The translations under genes were made by a program, and so were the position numbers. Positions 7,914 to 14,657 of a DNA stretch of 24,987 nt are shown one piece after another; the stretch's first letter is position 1, and each line of letters opens with the position of its first letter. The notes under the pieces are model-generated. The model had not been told where the DNA came from. It worked only from the letters and a program-made list of their open reading frames with translations, and did no database searches. Source of the stretch: JBJXGF01 sp046153015 (GTDB taxonomy: Bacteria; Actinomycetota; Acidimicrobiia; Acidimicrobiales; CAIXPF01). Where the stretch lies: the NCBI GenBank assembly GCA_046153015.1, contig JBJXGF010000080.1, positions 1-24,987 on the forward strand, in the 5' to 3' direction.

Positions 7914-7940
7914 GTTGCCGGCGTGTTGCCGGGTTGCCGG
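7914..7940. repeat. Three short direct repeats (GTTGCCGG) upstream of the cupin gene
   Basis: GTTGCCGG occurs at 7914-7921, 7925-7932 and 7933-7940, 26-52 bp ahead of the cupin start and upstream of its Shine-Dalgarno. They may be a regulator site or just GC-rich chance. The remainder of the 135-bp gap 7889-8023 holds nothing else I recognise. Confidence 0.45.
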
Positions 7941-8023
7941 CGGAACCGTCGGGGCGTGTTCGCCGCCGGCGACGGCGCTGGATCACCAGAGCGATGCACG
8001 CGGGCGCTGCGGTTAGCCCACGG

Positions 8024-8623
8024 TCACCCCAGGCCCGAGCCCACCACCTCGTAGGCGCGCGCGGCGCGGCCCCGCGCGTCCTCGGCCTTGCGCTCGCCGG
8101 CGGAGCGCACCCGCTCCTGCGCCATCAGCCGGTCGAGCACGCCCTTGATCGTGGCGGGGCTGCCTCCGACGTGCTCCATGATGTCTTTCACCGTGAAGGC
8201 GCCGGGCAGGCGCAGCACGCCCTCCTCGATCTGCTCCGGGCGCATCCGGCCCCGCCGGGGGGCGCCCGGCGCCTTGCCCGAGCTCTTCTTGCGCCCGGCC
8301 GAGCCCTCGAAGCCGGCGGCGGCCAACACGTCGGCCGGCACGCCCATCTCGGCGAAGGCCGCCATCGGTATGCCCTCGGCCTCGGCCCAGCGCCGGGCGT
8401 GTTTGATGAAGTCATATTTGAACGAGTTGCCGTCCACCGCTTGCGCCCGCTGGAGCGCCGATATGGCCTTAAGACGTTCGATGGGATCCTTGGCTGCTTT
8501 GACGTCTTGCTCGAGCTTCTTCACGGCGGCAGGATCGACGAGCTTGCTGGGATCTTCGAGAAACAACAAGTAGAGGCGCACCGCGGCCTCGGGCGTCACT
8601 GCGTTGTCGTCTGATTTCGCCAT
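8024..8623 (-). CDS. Conserved-type hypothetical protein with C-terminal winged-helix-like region
   Basis: 199 residues; I do not recognise the family with certainty. The N-terminal half (1-110) is helical and charged (AVRLYLLFLEDPSKLVDPAAVKKLEQDVKAAK is one region, not quoted in full) and contains FKYDFIKHARRWAEAEGI. A basic linker (KKSSGKAPGAPRRGRMRP, about 112-130) leads to a C-terminal segment FTVKDIMEHVGGSPATIKGV that looks like a helix-turn-helix with a following wing (RVRSAGERKA). That suggests a DNA-binding or nucleoid-associated role, which is inference. Base composition dips locally around 8400-8560, which is more AT-rich than the neighbours. It is divergent from the crotonase gene, with 68 bp between the two starts. 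Confidence 0.7.
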   Translation of the reverse strand: MAKSDDNAVTPEAAVRLYLLFLEDPSKLVDPAAVKKLEQDVKAAKDPIERLKAISALQRAQAVDGNSFKYDFIKHARRWAEAEGIPMAAFAEMGVPADVLAAAGFEGSAGRKKSSGKAPGAPRRGRMRPEQIEEGVLRLPGAFTVKDIMEHVGGSPATIKGVLDRLMAQERVRSAGERKAEDARGRAARAYEVVGSGLG

Positions 8624-8632
8624 AGGGCCGGC

Positions 8633-8638
8633 ACACTA
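8633..8638 (-). promoter_or_regulatory. Candidate -10 box (TAGTGT) for the winged-helix-like gene
   Basis: TAGTGT on the minus strand stands 9 nt before the ATG at 8623, with no Shine-Dalgarno between. The transcript would have a leader of at most a few nucleotides. Confidence 0.35.
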
Positions 8639-8679
8639 GCAGCACAGCAAACCCCCGCCGGCGCCAAGGCGCCAGCAGC

Positions 8680-8685
8680 TAGGTT
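8680..8685 (+). promoter_or_regulatory. Candidate leaderless -10 box (TAGGTT) for the crotonase gene
   Basis: TAGGTT is followed by exactly 6 nt and the ATG at 8692, so transcription would begin at the A of the start codon. No Shine-Dalgarno is present. It is divergent to the TAGTGT box at 8633-8638. Confidence 0.5.
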
Positions 8686-8691
8686 CATAGC

Positions 8692-9489
8692 ATGGCTGAG
8701 CAGGATCGCGAACTTATGCAGTACGAGCGCGACGGGAACATCGTCACCATCCGCTTCAACCGCCCGGAGAAGCTCAACGCGTTCAGCGACGAGATGGTGA
8801 TCGCGTTGACCGAGGCCCTGCGGCGCTTCGACGCCGACGAGGACGCGCACGTGGCCGTGCTCTGCGGCAACGGCCGGGCCTTTTCCACCGGGGCCGACGT
8901 GCGTCAGCGCCAGCTCCGCTCGCAGGAGGAGTTCCGCCGGCTCGGCGGCCCGCAGGGCTTCGGCGCCAACGCCGGCGACCTGTTCACCCACTCGGTCAAC
9001 TGGAAGCCGGTCATCACCGCCGCCCACGGCTACGTGCTCGGCCTGGCGACCGGCATCGTGCTCGAGAGCGACCTGATCGTGGCCGAGGAGGGCACGCAGT
9101 TCCAGATCACCGAGACCTCCCGCGGCCTCGGCGGCGCCAAGTACTGGGGCCTCATGCAGTTCCGGGGCGCAGCGGCCTTCGGCACGGAGGTGGCCCTCAC
9201 CGGGCGGTACTTCAGCGCCGAGGAGGCCTTCGCGCACGGGGTCATCAACCGGCTCGCCCCCAAGGGGGCCCTGCTCGACACCGCGTACGACCTGGCCCGC
9301 GCCGTGTGCGCCAATCCGCCGCTGTCGGTGCGGGCCACTGTGCGCACCCGGCGCTGGTACCTCGACCAGATCGGCCGGGAGATCACCATGCAGACCGCCC
9401 CGCTCCGGCTCTACCTCACCGAGGACTTCCAGGAGGCGGCCCGCGCGTTCGTGGAGAAGCGCCCGGCGGGGCCGTTCCAGGGGCGGTGA
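8692..9489 (+). CDS. Enoyl-CoA hydratase/isomerase family protein (crotonase)
   Basis: 265 residues. Crotonase-fold landmarks: IVTIRFNRPEKLNAFSDEM (N-terminal), GRAFSTGADV (61-70, first oxyanion-hole strand), ITAAHGYVLGLATGIVLESD (second oxyanion segment) and ITETSRGLGG. Aligned by eye to rat mitochondrial enoyl-CoA hydratase, the Glu164 equivalent is kept (Glu141) but Glu144 is Gly121. The family uses these positions variably, so the reaction may be isomerisation, hydrolysis or hydration. The ATG is preceded by a TANNNT box but no ribosome-binding site. Adjacent genes do not form an operon with it: the upstream gene is divergent and the downstream lipoprotein has its own promoter-like sequence. 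Confidence 0.9.
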   Translation: MAEQDRELMQYERDGNIVTIRFNRPEKLNAFSDEMVIALTEALRRFDADEDAHVAVLCGNGRAFSTGADVRQRQLRSQEEFRRLGGPQGFGANAGDLFTHSVNWKPVITAAHGYVLGLATGIVLESDLIVAEEGTQFQITETSRGLGGAKYWGLMQFRGAAAFGTEVALTGRYFSAEEAFAHGVINRLAPKGALLDTAYDLARAVCANPPLSVRATVRTRRWYLDQIGREITMQTAPLRLYLTEDFQEAARAFVEKRPAGPFQGR

Positions 9490-9536
9490 CCCCGCCCCCG
9501 CCCCGCCGCTGCGCTGGAACCAGCCGTACGTAATGT

Positions 9537-9542
9537 TACAAT
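9537..9542 (+). promoter_or_regulatory. Candidate leaderless -10 box (TACAAT) for the lipoprotein gene
   Basis: TACAAT matches five of six consensus bases and is followed by 6 nt and the ATG at 9549. It lies in a strikingly AT-rich patch (about 9527-9548) within GC-rich DNA, and there is no Shine-Dalgarno. Confidence 0.6.
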
Positions 9543-9548
9543 TATGAC

Positions 9549-10298
9549 ATGGCTGGAGGCAGGAGCAGGTCCGTCGGTCGTGCGCTCGGCGTGCTGATCA
9601 TGATCGGCGCCGGCGGGTGCGCGTGGCCGTCGGTGAAGACCACCTCGCCGCCGCCCGGCCCGGCCGGAGCGGGCCGCATCGAGGTGTTCGTGAACAACGA
9701 CGGTGCGCCCTACACCGGCGCGCCCGAGAACAACCCGAACGGCACGCTCGTGGTCGTGCCGATCAACAGCAGCAGCGGCGACGGCGTGTGGAACAACTTC
9801 GGCACGGACTCCTACCTGCGCAACGGACGCTACGGGGTGAGCGTGCCCTCCGGCGGCCGCTACGACGTGCACGTGGGCGAGTACCACCCCGAGAACCCGA
9901 CCGTGAACAACCTGGTGTTCCCGGCGCAGCTCTTCTACGGCGTCGCCCCCGGCGCCAACGTGCACTTCGAGCTGAACCGGGCCACCGGATCGATCAGCGG
10001 GACCGTGCTCAACCGGTCGGGAGCGCCCGCCGCCGGGGTGCGAGTGGACGCGTTCGACACCCAGTACTGCACGCCCGGTTGGGCTCAGGCCTACGGCTGG
10101 GGCAGCGCCAGCACCGACGGCGCCGGCCAGTTCGACATCCCCCGCCTCCTGCCGGGCCGGGCCTACACGGTGTTCGCCCACGGTCCGGGTTTCGACTGGG
10201 AGGTCTACGCGGTGCCGGTCCAGGCCGGCGCCGCCACCGGCGGCGTCACGCTCAGCGCCGGCGCCAACGGCAGCGAGTTCCGGGCCCCCTGCACGTAG
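9549..10298 (+). CDS. Lipoprotein with carboxypeptidase-regulatory-like beta-sandwich domain
   Basis: 249 residues. The N-terminus has Arg-rich residues 2-11, a hydrophobic core (ALGVLIMIGAGG) and a candidate lipidated Cys24 in AGGC, a loose lipobox. After a Pro-rich linker (31-41), residues about 43-143 form a beta-rich region with many Asn/Gly (VNNDG, NSSSGDG, GVWNNFG). Residues about 147-211 match the CarboxypepD_reg type (GSISGTVLNRSGAPAAGVRV, then STDGAGQFDIPRLLPGRAYT). Two Cys (174 and 248) may pair. It should be anchored on the outer face of the membrane; such domains usually serve as stalks or adhesion/binding modules. No enzymatic motif is seen. It converges with the HAD gene, 19 bp away. 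Confidence 0.7.
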   Translation: MAGGRSRSVGRALGVLIMIGAGGCAWPSVKTTSPPPGPAGAGRIEVFVNNDGAPYTGAPENNPNGTLVVVPINSSSGDGVWNNFGTDSYLRNGRYGVSVPSGGRYDVHVGEYHPENPTVNNLVFPAQLFYGVAPGANVHFELNRATGSISGTVLNRSGAPAAGVRVDAFDTQYCTPGWAQAYGWGSASTDGAGQFDIPRLLPGRAYTVFAHGPGFDWEVYAVPVQAGAATGGVTLSAGANGSEFRAPCT

Positions 10299-10317
10299 GT
10301 CGCGCCCGCGAGCACGC

Positions 10318-11124
10318 CTACAGCAGGTCGAGCACGGCGGTCCAGCCTCCTTTGCCGGGCGGGTCGATGAGGTGGTCGGCCTCGGCCAGCACCTCCTCGG
10401 CGGCGCCCCGCACCGCGACCGCCACCCCGGCGCCGGCCAGGAGCTCCACGTCGTTCGCCGCGTCGCCGACGGCGAGCACCTCGTCGGCCGTGATGCCGAG
10501 GCGGGCGGCGAACGCGGCCACGCCGGCCCACTTGTGGGCGGTGGTCGGGATCACCGACAGCGACGTGCCTCCGTAGAGGGAGTCGATCACCAGCGTCGCC
10601 CGCCCGGCGCCGGCGCTGGCCACCGCTTCGGCCACCGGGGCCAGCTGATCCCGGTCGCCGCCGATGATCGTGAACGCGGTGATCGAGTGGCCCACGATGG
10701 CGGGGCGCAACGGGCCGATCAACGCCCACTGCGCCAGGTAATCGGCGTGCCCGGGGTCGGTCGAGGGCCGCTCGGCGAGCAGCACGTCGACATCCGGGTG
10801 GTCCACGAACACGTTCGGCTCGAGCTGGTGGGCGTGGAACGCGTCGAGCACCGCGGCGGCCGAGGCGGCCTCGAAGAACAGCTCGTGGAAGCGCTGCCCG
10901 AGGGAGAAGTCCTCGCCGAGGGTGCCGTCGAGCAGCACGGCCGGGAGCAGGATGTCGTTGGCCTCGAGGGCGGTGCGGGCGCTGCGCGGCCGCCGCCCGG
11001 TGGCGGCCACCACCGCCACGCCGCGCCGCTCCAGCTCGGCGAGCGCGGCCCGCACGTCGGGGCGCAGCTCGCAGGTGCGGTCCCACAGCGTGCCGTCGAG
11101 GTCGGTGGCCACCAGTCTGATCAC
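10318..11124 (-). CDS. HAD superfamily phosphatase, Cof-type (class IIB)
   Basis: 268 residues. All four HAD motifs are visible: DLDGT (Asp8, Asp10) with the Asp nucleophile and acid/base, AATGRRP with Thr42, Lys198 in AHKWAG, and VGDAANDVEL (Asp221, Asp225) for Mg2+. The cap between about 80 and 190 is of the class IIB type. Members dephosphorylate sugar phosphates, phosphoglycolate-like compounds or cofactor precursors; the exact substrate is not evident. The start is a GTG at 11124-11122 without a Shine-Dalgarno, 6 nt after TACAGT. It lies 70 bp behind an LLM oxidoreductase on the same strand, but its own promoter-like box suggests independent expression. Confidence 0.92.
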   Translation of the reverse strand: MIRLVATDLDGTLWDRTCELRPDVRAALAELERRGVAVVAATGRRPRSARTALEANDILLPAVLLDGTLGEDFSLGQRFHELFFEAASAAAVLDAFHAHQLEPNVFVDHPDVDVLLAERPSTDPGHADYLAQWALIGPLRPAIVGHSITAFTIIGGDRDQLAPVAEAVASAGAGRATLVIDSLYGGTSLSVIPTTAHKWAGVAAFAARLGITADEVLAVGDAANDVELLAGAGVAVAVRGAAEEVLAEADHLIDPPGKGGWTAVLDLL

Positions 11125-11126
11125 GC

Positions 11127-11180
11127 GGCGACTGTATCTGTCTTGCCGGCGCCGCCGGCTGTACCTGCCTGGCCGGCGCC
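11127..11180. repeat. 27-bp tandem duplication upstream of the HAD gene
   Basis: Two adjacent 27-bp units (11127-11153 and 11154-11180) share 22 of 27 positions by my alignment; a partial third unit precedes them toward 11190. The unit next to the gene carries TACAGT, the other TACAGC, so only one has a complete TANNNT box. Confidence 0.65.
11131..11136 (-). promoter_or_regulatory. Candidate leaderless -10 box (TACAGT) for the HAD gene
   Basis: TACAGT on the minus strand is followed by exactly 6 nt and the GTG start at 11124; no Shine-Dalgarno is present. It lies in the gene-proximal unit of the 27-bp tandem duplication. Confidence 0.5.
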
Positions 11181-11194
11181 GCCTGTTTGGCCGG

Positions 11195-12118
11195 TCAGGC
11201 GAAGCTCGGCATGACCTCTGCGGCGAAGCGTCGGATCACGTCGAGCCGGCCCTCGAGCCCGCCCCGGGCGAAGAGGAACAGCGTCACGTGGGTCACGCCC
11301 TCCTCGGCGAAGGCCCCGAGCTGGTCGACGATGCGCTCGGTGCTGCCCGAGAGCAGGTCGCGCCGCTGCGACTCCGAGTCGAAGAGCAGGCTGAGCGCGG
11401 TGGTGAGCTCCACCTCGGCCGGGTCGCGGCCGACCGCCTCACAGGCGCGGCGCACGCCGTCGCGTTCGGCGGCCAGCGCCTCCGGGGTCATGCGGGGGGA
11501 GTGGAACGCGTCGCCGAAGCGGGCGGTGCGGGCGAAGGCCGCCTCGCTGTGGCCGCCCACCCACACCGGGATCCGGCCACGCGGCGGCTTGGGGGCGAAG
11601 CCCACGGGGCCGAAGCGGGTGTAGGGCCCCTCGAAGCGGGGCTCGTCATCCCGCCACAACGTCTCGAAGATCTCGAGCATCTCGTCGGCGCGGCGGCCGC
11701 GGTGGTCCCACGGCCGGCCGAGCGCCTCGAACTCCTCGCGCATCCAGCCGACGCCCACACCGAGGATCGTGCGGCCCGCCGACAGGTGGTCGAGCGTGGC
11801 CAACGCCTTGGCCTGCTGCAGCACCGGCCGGTAGCCGAGCACCAGCACGGTCGTGCCGAGCCGCACCCGTTCGGTGAGCGCGGCCACGAAGGTGAGCGAG
11901 CCGATGCAGTCGAGCCAGGGCGTGCCGGCCGGCATGAAGGAGGAGTTGTCGTCGGCGTACGGGTAGCGCGACTCGAGCGTGGCGGGGTCGGGCCAGGCGA
12001 TGTGGTCGCTCGACCAGACCGAGTCGTAGCCGAGCTCCTCGGCCAGCACGGCGGTGCGAGCCAGGCCCTCCCGATCGGCCAGCTTGCCGAAGTCGGGCAG
12101 CTTCACCCCGAACTCCAC
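11195..12118 (-). CDS. LLM class F420-dependent oxidoreductase
   Basis: 307 residues of the luciferase-like family, of the long actinobacterial type. Features: MEFGVKLPDFG at the N-terminus, LGYDSVWSSDHIAWP (about 29-43), VRLGTTVLVLGYRPVLQQAK, LDHLSAGRTILGVGVGWMREE (in part), and IPVWVGGHSEAAFARTARFG. The last third carries the usual AEEGVTHVTLFLFARGG segment. Coenzyme F420 use is inferred from the family. The GTG start at 12118-12116 lies 9 nt after the stop of the two-domain CoA transferase, so the two genes are probably one transcript. It is only distantly similar to the other LLM protein in the window (2949-3866). The substrate is unknown. Confidence 0.92.
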   Translation of the reverse strand: MEFGVKLPDFGKLADREGLARTAVLAEELGYDSVWSSDHIAWPDPATLESRYPYADDNSSFMPAGTPWLDCIGSLTFVAALTERVRLGTTVLVLGYRPVLQQAKALATLDHLSAGRTILGVGVGWMREEFEALGRPWDHRGRRADEMLEIFETLWRDDEPRFEGPYTRFGPVGFAPKPPRGRIPVWVGGHSEAAFARTARFGDAFHSPRMTPEALAAERDGVRRACEAVGRDPAEVELTTALSLLFDSESQRRDLLSGSTERIVDQLGAFAEEGVTHVTLFLFARGGLEGRLDVIRRFAAEVMPSFA

Positions 12119-12127
12119 CGCCGCCGC

Positions 12128-14566
12128 CTACCGCAGCGCGCCGGCCGCGGCCAGCGAGGCGATGCGGGCCTCGTCGTAGCCGAGCAGCTCGCGCAGCACC
12201 TGCTCGGTGTGCTGACCGATGAGCACCCCGGCCCGCCGCGGCCGGGTGTCGACGCCGTCGAAACGCAGCCGGGAGTTCTCCACCCACACCGGCCCGAGCT
12301 CGGGGTGCTCGGCCTCGGTGAGATGCTCGCGGGCGGCGAGCTGGGGGTCGCTGCGCACCTCGAACGCGGTGAGCGCGCGGTGGGCGGGCACGCCGGCGGC
12401 GGTGAGCACGGCCTCCACCTCCTCGACCGGGCGCCGCGCCGTCCACGCCGCAATGTCGGCGTCGAGCGCGCTGCGGTGCGCGAGGCGGGCGTCGTTGTCG
12501 GCGAAGCGGGGGTCGCTCGCCCAGCCGGCGCCGATCACCTTGTCGAGTCGGGCGAAGCGCTCGTCGGTGTCGGCGACGATCGCCGCCCAGCGGTCCTCCC
12601 CCCGGCACGGATAGACCCCGTGGGGGGCGACGTCGGGCGACGCGTTCCCCAGGCGCTCGGCCACCCGGCCGTTCACCTCGAGGTCGAGCAGCGCCGGGCC
12701 GAGCAGCTGGAGGGTGGCCTCGGACTGCGAGAGGTCGATGTACTGGCCCTCGCCCGTGCGCCGCCGGTGGGCCAGCGCGGCGAGGATCGACAACGCGGCG
12801 AAGCGCGGGGCCACGTAGTCGGTGTACGCCCCGAACGGCCCGGCCGGGTCGCGGTCCGGCCAGCCGGCCAGCGCCCCGAAACCGGCCAGCTGCGCGCCCA
12901 TCGTGCCGTAGCCGGCGAGCCCGGCGTCGGGCCCGGTCTGGCCGTTCAGGCAGCTGCTGACCATCACCAGGTCCGGCTTGACCGCCCGCAGCGACTCGTA
13001 GTCCAGCCCGAAACCCCGCATCGCCTTCGGCGAGTAGTTCTCCACCACCACGTCGGCCCACCGCACGAGGTCGAGCGCCGCCTCCCGGGCGGCGGGGTTG
13101 CGCAGGTCAAGGGCGATCGTGAGCTTGTCGCAGTTGAGGCTGGCGTGCACCCCGGAGCGGTTGGGGTCGGGCACGCCCCGGTGGAAGGGGGTGACCGCCC
13201 GCAGCGAGTCGGGCCGGGCCGCGCTCTCCACCCGCACCACGCTGGCGCCGCAGTCGGTGAGGTAGCGCACGGCCATGGGGCCCGCCACCACCCACGTGAA
13301 ATCGAGCACCTTCAGGCCGGCGAGGGGCCGCGGGGCCAGCGCGGGGACCGCGGCGGCGGCGGGGGTCGGGGCCGGCGGCGGCCCGGCGCGAACCGACGCC
13401 AGCACCTCGCGGGTGTGCTCGCCGAGCAGCGGCGCCCGCCGCCACGCCCCCACCGGGGCGGCGCTGAACTGCGCGAAGGGGCCCGGGTAGGTGACCGTGC
13501 GGCCCAGCTCGTCGTGGTGCACCTCCTGCCAGAACCGGCGGGCGGCGAGCTGCGCCGAGGCCCGGACGTCGGCCGTGCTGGCCACCGGCACGATCAGCAG
13601 GCGCCGGGCGGCGGCCAGCTCGGTGAGCTCGGCCTTGGTGTGCGACGCCGCCCAGCGGGCCACGGCCTCCTGCGCGGTGTGGAGCTCGGCGGGGTCCGCC
13701 TCGCCGCTGCGCAGCCGCACCGCGAACAGCGCGCAGTCCTGCTCCAAGAGCGACGGCTCGGCGCAGCCCTCCTCCACCAGCACCTCGAACAGGCGCCGCG
13801 AGTACTCCCCGAAGGTGGAGCCGAAGAGCAGGGTGACCGACACGAACCCGTCGGCGCACGGGTAGATGAAGCGGAACGCGGCCCCGCCCTGCACGACCCC
13901 GCCGCCCGAGCGGGTGACCACACGGTCCCCCCACGCCTCGCTCAGCACGAGCTGCTGGGCGCCGAGCATCTGCGCCGTCTGCGCGGCGATGTCGGCGTGC
14001 ACCCCGACCCCGGTGCGCTCCCGGTGCTCCAACGCGGCGAGCGCCGCCACCGCGGCGTCGGCCGCGGCCTGGCGGAACGCCTGGGGCACCACGCACTGCT
14101 GGCAGGGCGGCCGGTCGGCGTCGCCGGTCAAGGTCAGCGCCCCCGACGCCGCCTCCGCCGTGAGGTCGTGCGCCGGCCAGTGCGCCTTCGGGCCGGTCGC
14201 GCCGTAGGCGCTGATCGAGATCACCGAGAGGCGGGGGTTGACGGCCCGCAGGGCGGCGTGGTCGAGCCGTCCGGGCGGCAGCGACTCGATCACCAGGTCG
14301 GCCTCGGCGGCCAGCGCAAGCAGGGCCGCGGCGCCCTCGGCGGTGTCGAGGTCCAGCACCGCCGAGCGCTTGCCTCGGTTGCTGGCCCAGAACGCCAGGC
14401 TGCGGTCCGGGTGGGCGACGTCGTCCACGAAGGGACGCAGCCGCCGCAGCGAGATCCCGCCCGGCGGTTCGATCAGCACCACCTCGGCCCCCAGGTCGGC
14501 CAGGATCTGGCCGCACAACGTGGCCCCGCCGTCGGCGAGGTCCAGCACCCGCACCCCCTCGAGCAT
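12128..14566 (-). CDS. Two-domain family III CoA transferase (CaiB/BaiF type)
   Basis: 812 residues, twice the usual 400. Domain 1 (about 1-393) and domain 2 (about 414-812) each show the CaiB/BaiF pattern: LEGVRVLDLADGGA versus LAGLKVLDFTWVVAGP, LDLDTAEG versus LDLRNPAAREAALDL, LRAVNPRLSVISISAYG versus LRAVKPDLVMVSSC, and HRERTGVG versus HRRRTGEGQYIDLS. They are joined by a Pro/Ala linker (394-413). The family moves CoA between carboxylic acids through an aspartyl anhydride; that Asp, 11 residues before ILAAL in formyl-CoA transferase, is Asp583 in domain 2 but Phe164 in domain 1. Domain 1 may thus be non-catalytic. The ATG has no Shine-Dalgarno (it follows CCCCCTCC) but TAGCGT stands 8 nt ahead. 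An LLM oxidoreductase follows 9 nt downstream. Confidence 0.92.
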   Translation of the reverse strand: MLEGVRVLDLADGGATLCGQILADLGAEVVLIEPPGGISLRRLRPFVDDVAHPDRSLAFWASNRGKRSAVLDLDTAEGAAALLALAAEADLVIESLPPGRLDHAALRAVNPRLSVISISAYGATGPKAHWPAHDLTAEAASGALTLTGDADRPPCQQCVVPQAFRQAAADAAVAALAALEHRERTGVGVHADIAAQTAQMLGAQQLVLSEAWGDRVVTRSGGGVVQGGAAFRFIYPCADGFVSVTLLFGSTFGEYSRRLFEVLVEEGCAEPSLLEQDCALFAVRLRSGEADPAELHTAQEAVARWAASHTKAELTELAAARRLLIVPVASTADVRASAQLAARRFWQEVHHDELGRTVTYPGPFAQFSAAPVGAWRRAPLLGEHTREVLASVRAGPPPAPTPAAAAVPALAPRPLAGLKVLDFTWVVAGPMAVRYLTDCGASVVRVESAARPDSLRAVTPFHRGVPDPNRSGVHASLNCDKLTIALDLRNPAAREAALDLVRWADVVVENYSPKAMRGFGLDYESLRAVKPDLVMVSSCLNGQTGPDAGLAGYGTMGAQLAGFGALAGWPDRDPAGPFGAYTDYVAPRFAALSILAALAHRRRTGEGQYIDLSQSEATLQLLGPALLDLEVNGRVAERLGNASPDVAPHGVYPCRGEDRWAAIVADTDERFARLDKVIGAGWASDPRFADNDARLAHRSALDADIAAWTARRPVEEVEAVLTAAGVPAHRALTAFEVRSDPQLAAREHLTEAEHPELGPVWVENSRLRFDGVDTRPRRAGVLIGQHTEQVLRELLGYDEARIASLAAAGALR

Positions 14567-14574
14567 GGAGGGGG

Positions 14575-14580
14575 ACGCTA
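14575..14580 (-). promoter_or_regulatory. Candidate leaderless -10 box (TAGCGT) for the CoA transferase
   Basis: TAGCGT on the minus strand is followed by 8 nt (CCCCCTCC, the opposite of a ribosome-binding site) and the ATG at 14566. The message would be leaderless or nearly so. Confidence 0.45.
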
Positions 14581-14591
14581 CTCGCCGGAGC

Positions 14592-14622
14592 CGGCGCCGG
14601 CTCGGGGCCCGAGCCGGCGCCG
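14592..14622 (-). terminator. GC-rich hairpin after substrate-binding protein 1
   Basis: A perfect 15-bp inverted repeat (14592-14606 with 14608-14622) around a single G; in RNA a 12-bp stem with a 7-nt loop is realistic. It lies 36 bp after the stop at 14658 and just before the CoA transferase promoter. There is no U tract, as is common for GC-rich actinomycete terminators. Confidence 0.6.
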
Positions 14623-14657
14623 TTCAGACCGGGCTCAGCGCGTCAGTAGTCGTCGCA

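Noticed and set aside
6374..8614. A 746-codon plus-strand open frame
   Set aside because: It runs antisense through the acyl-CoA dehydrogenase, cupin and winged-helix-like genes and shows only shadow composition.
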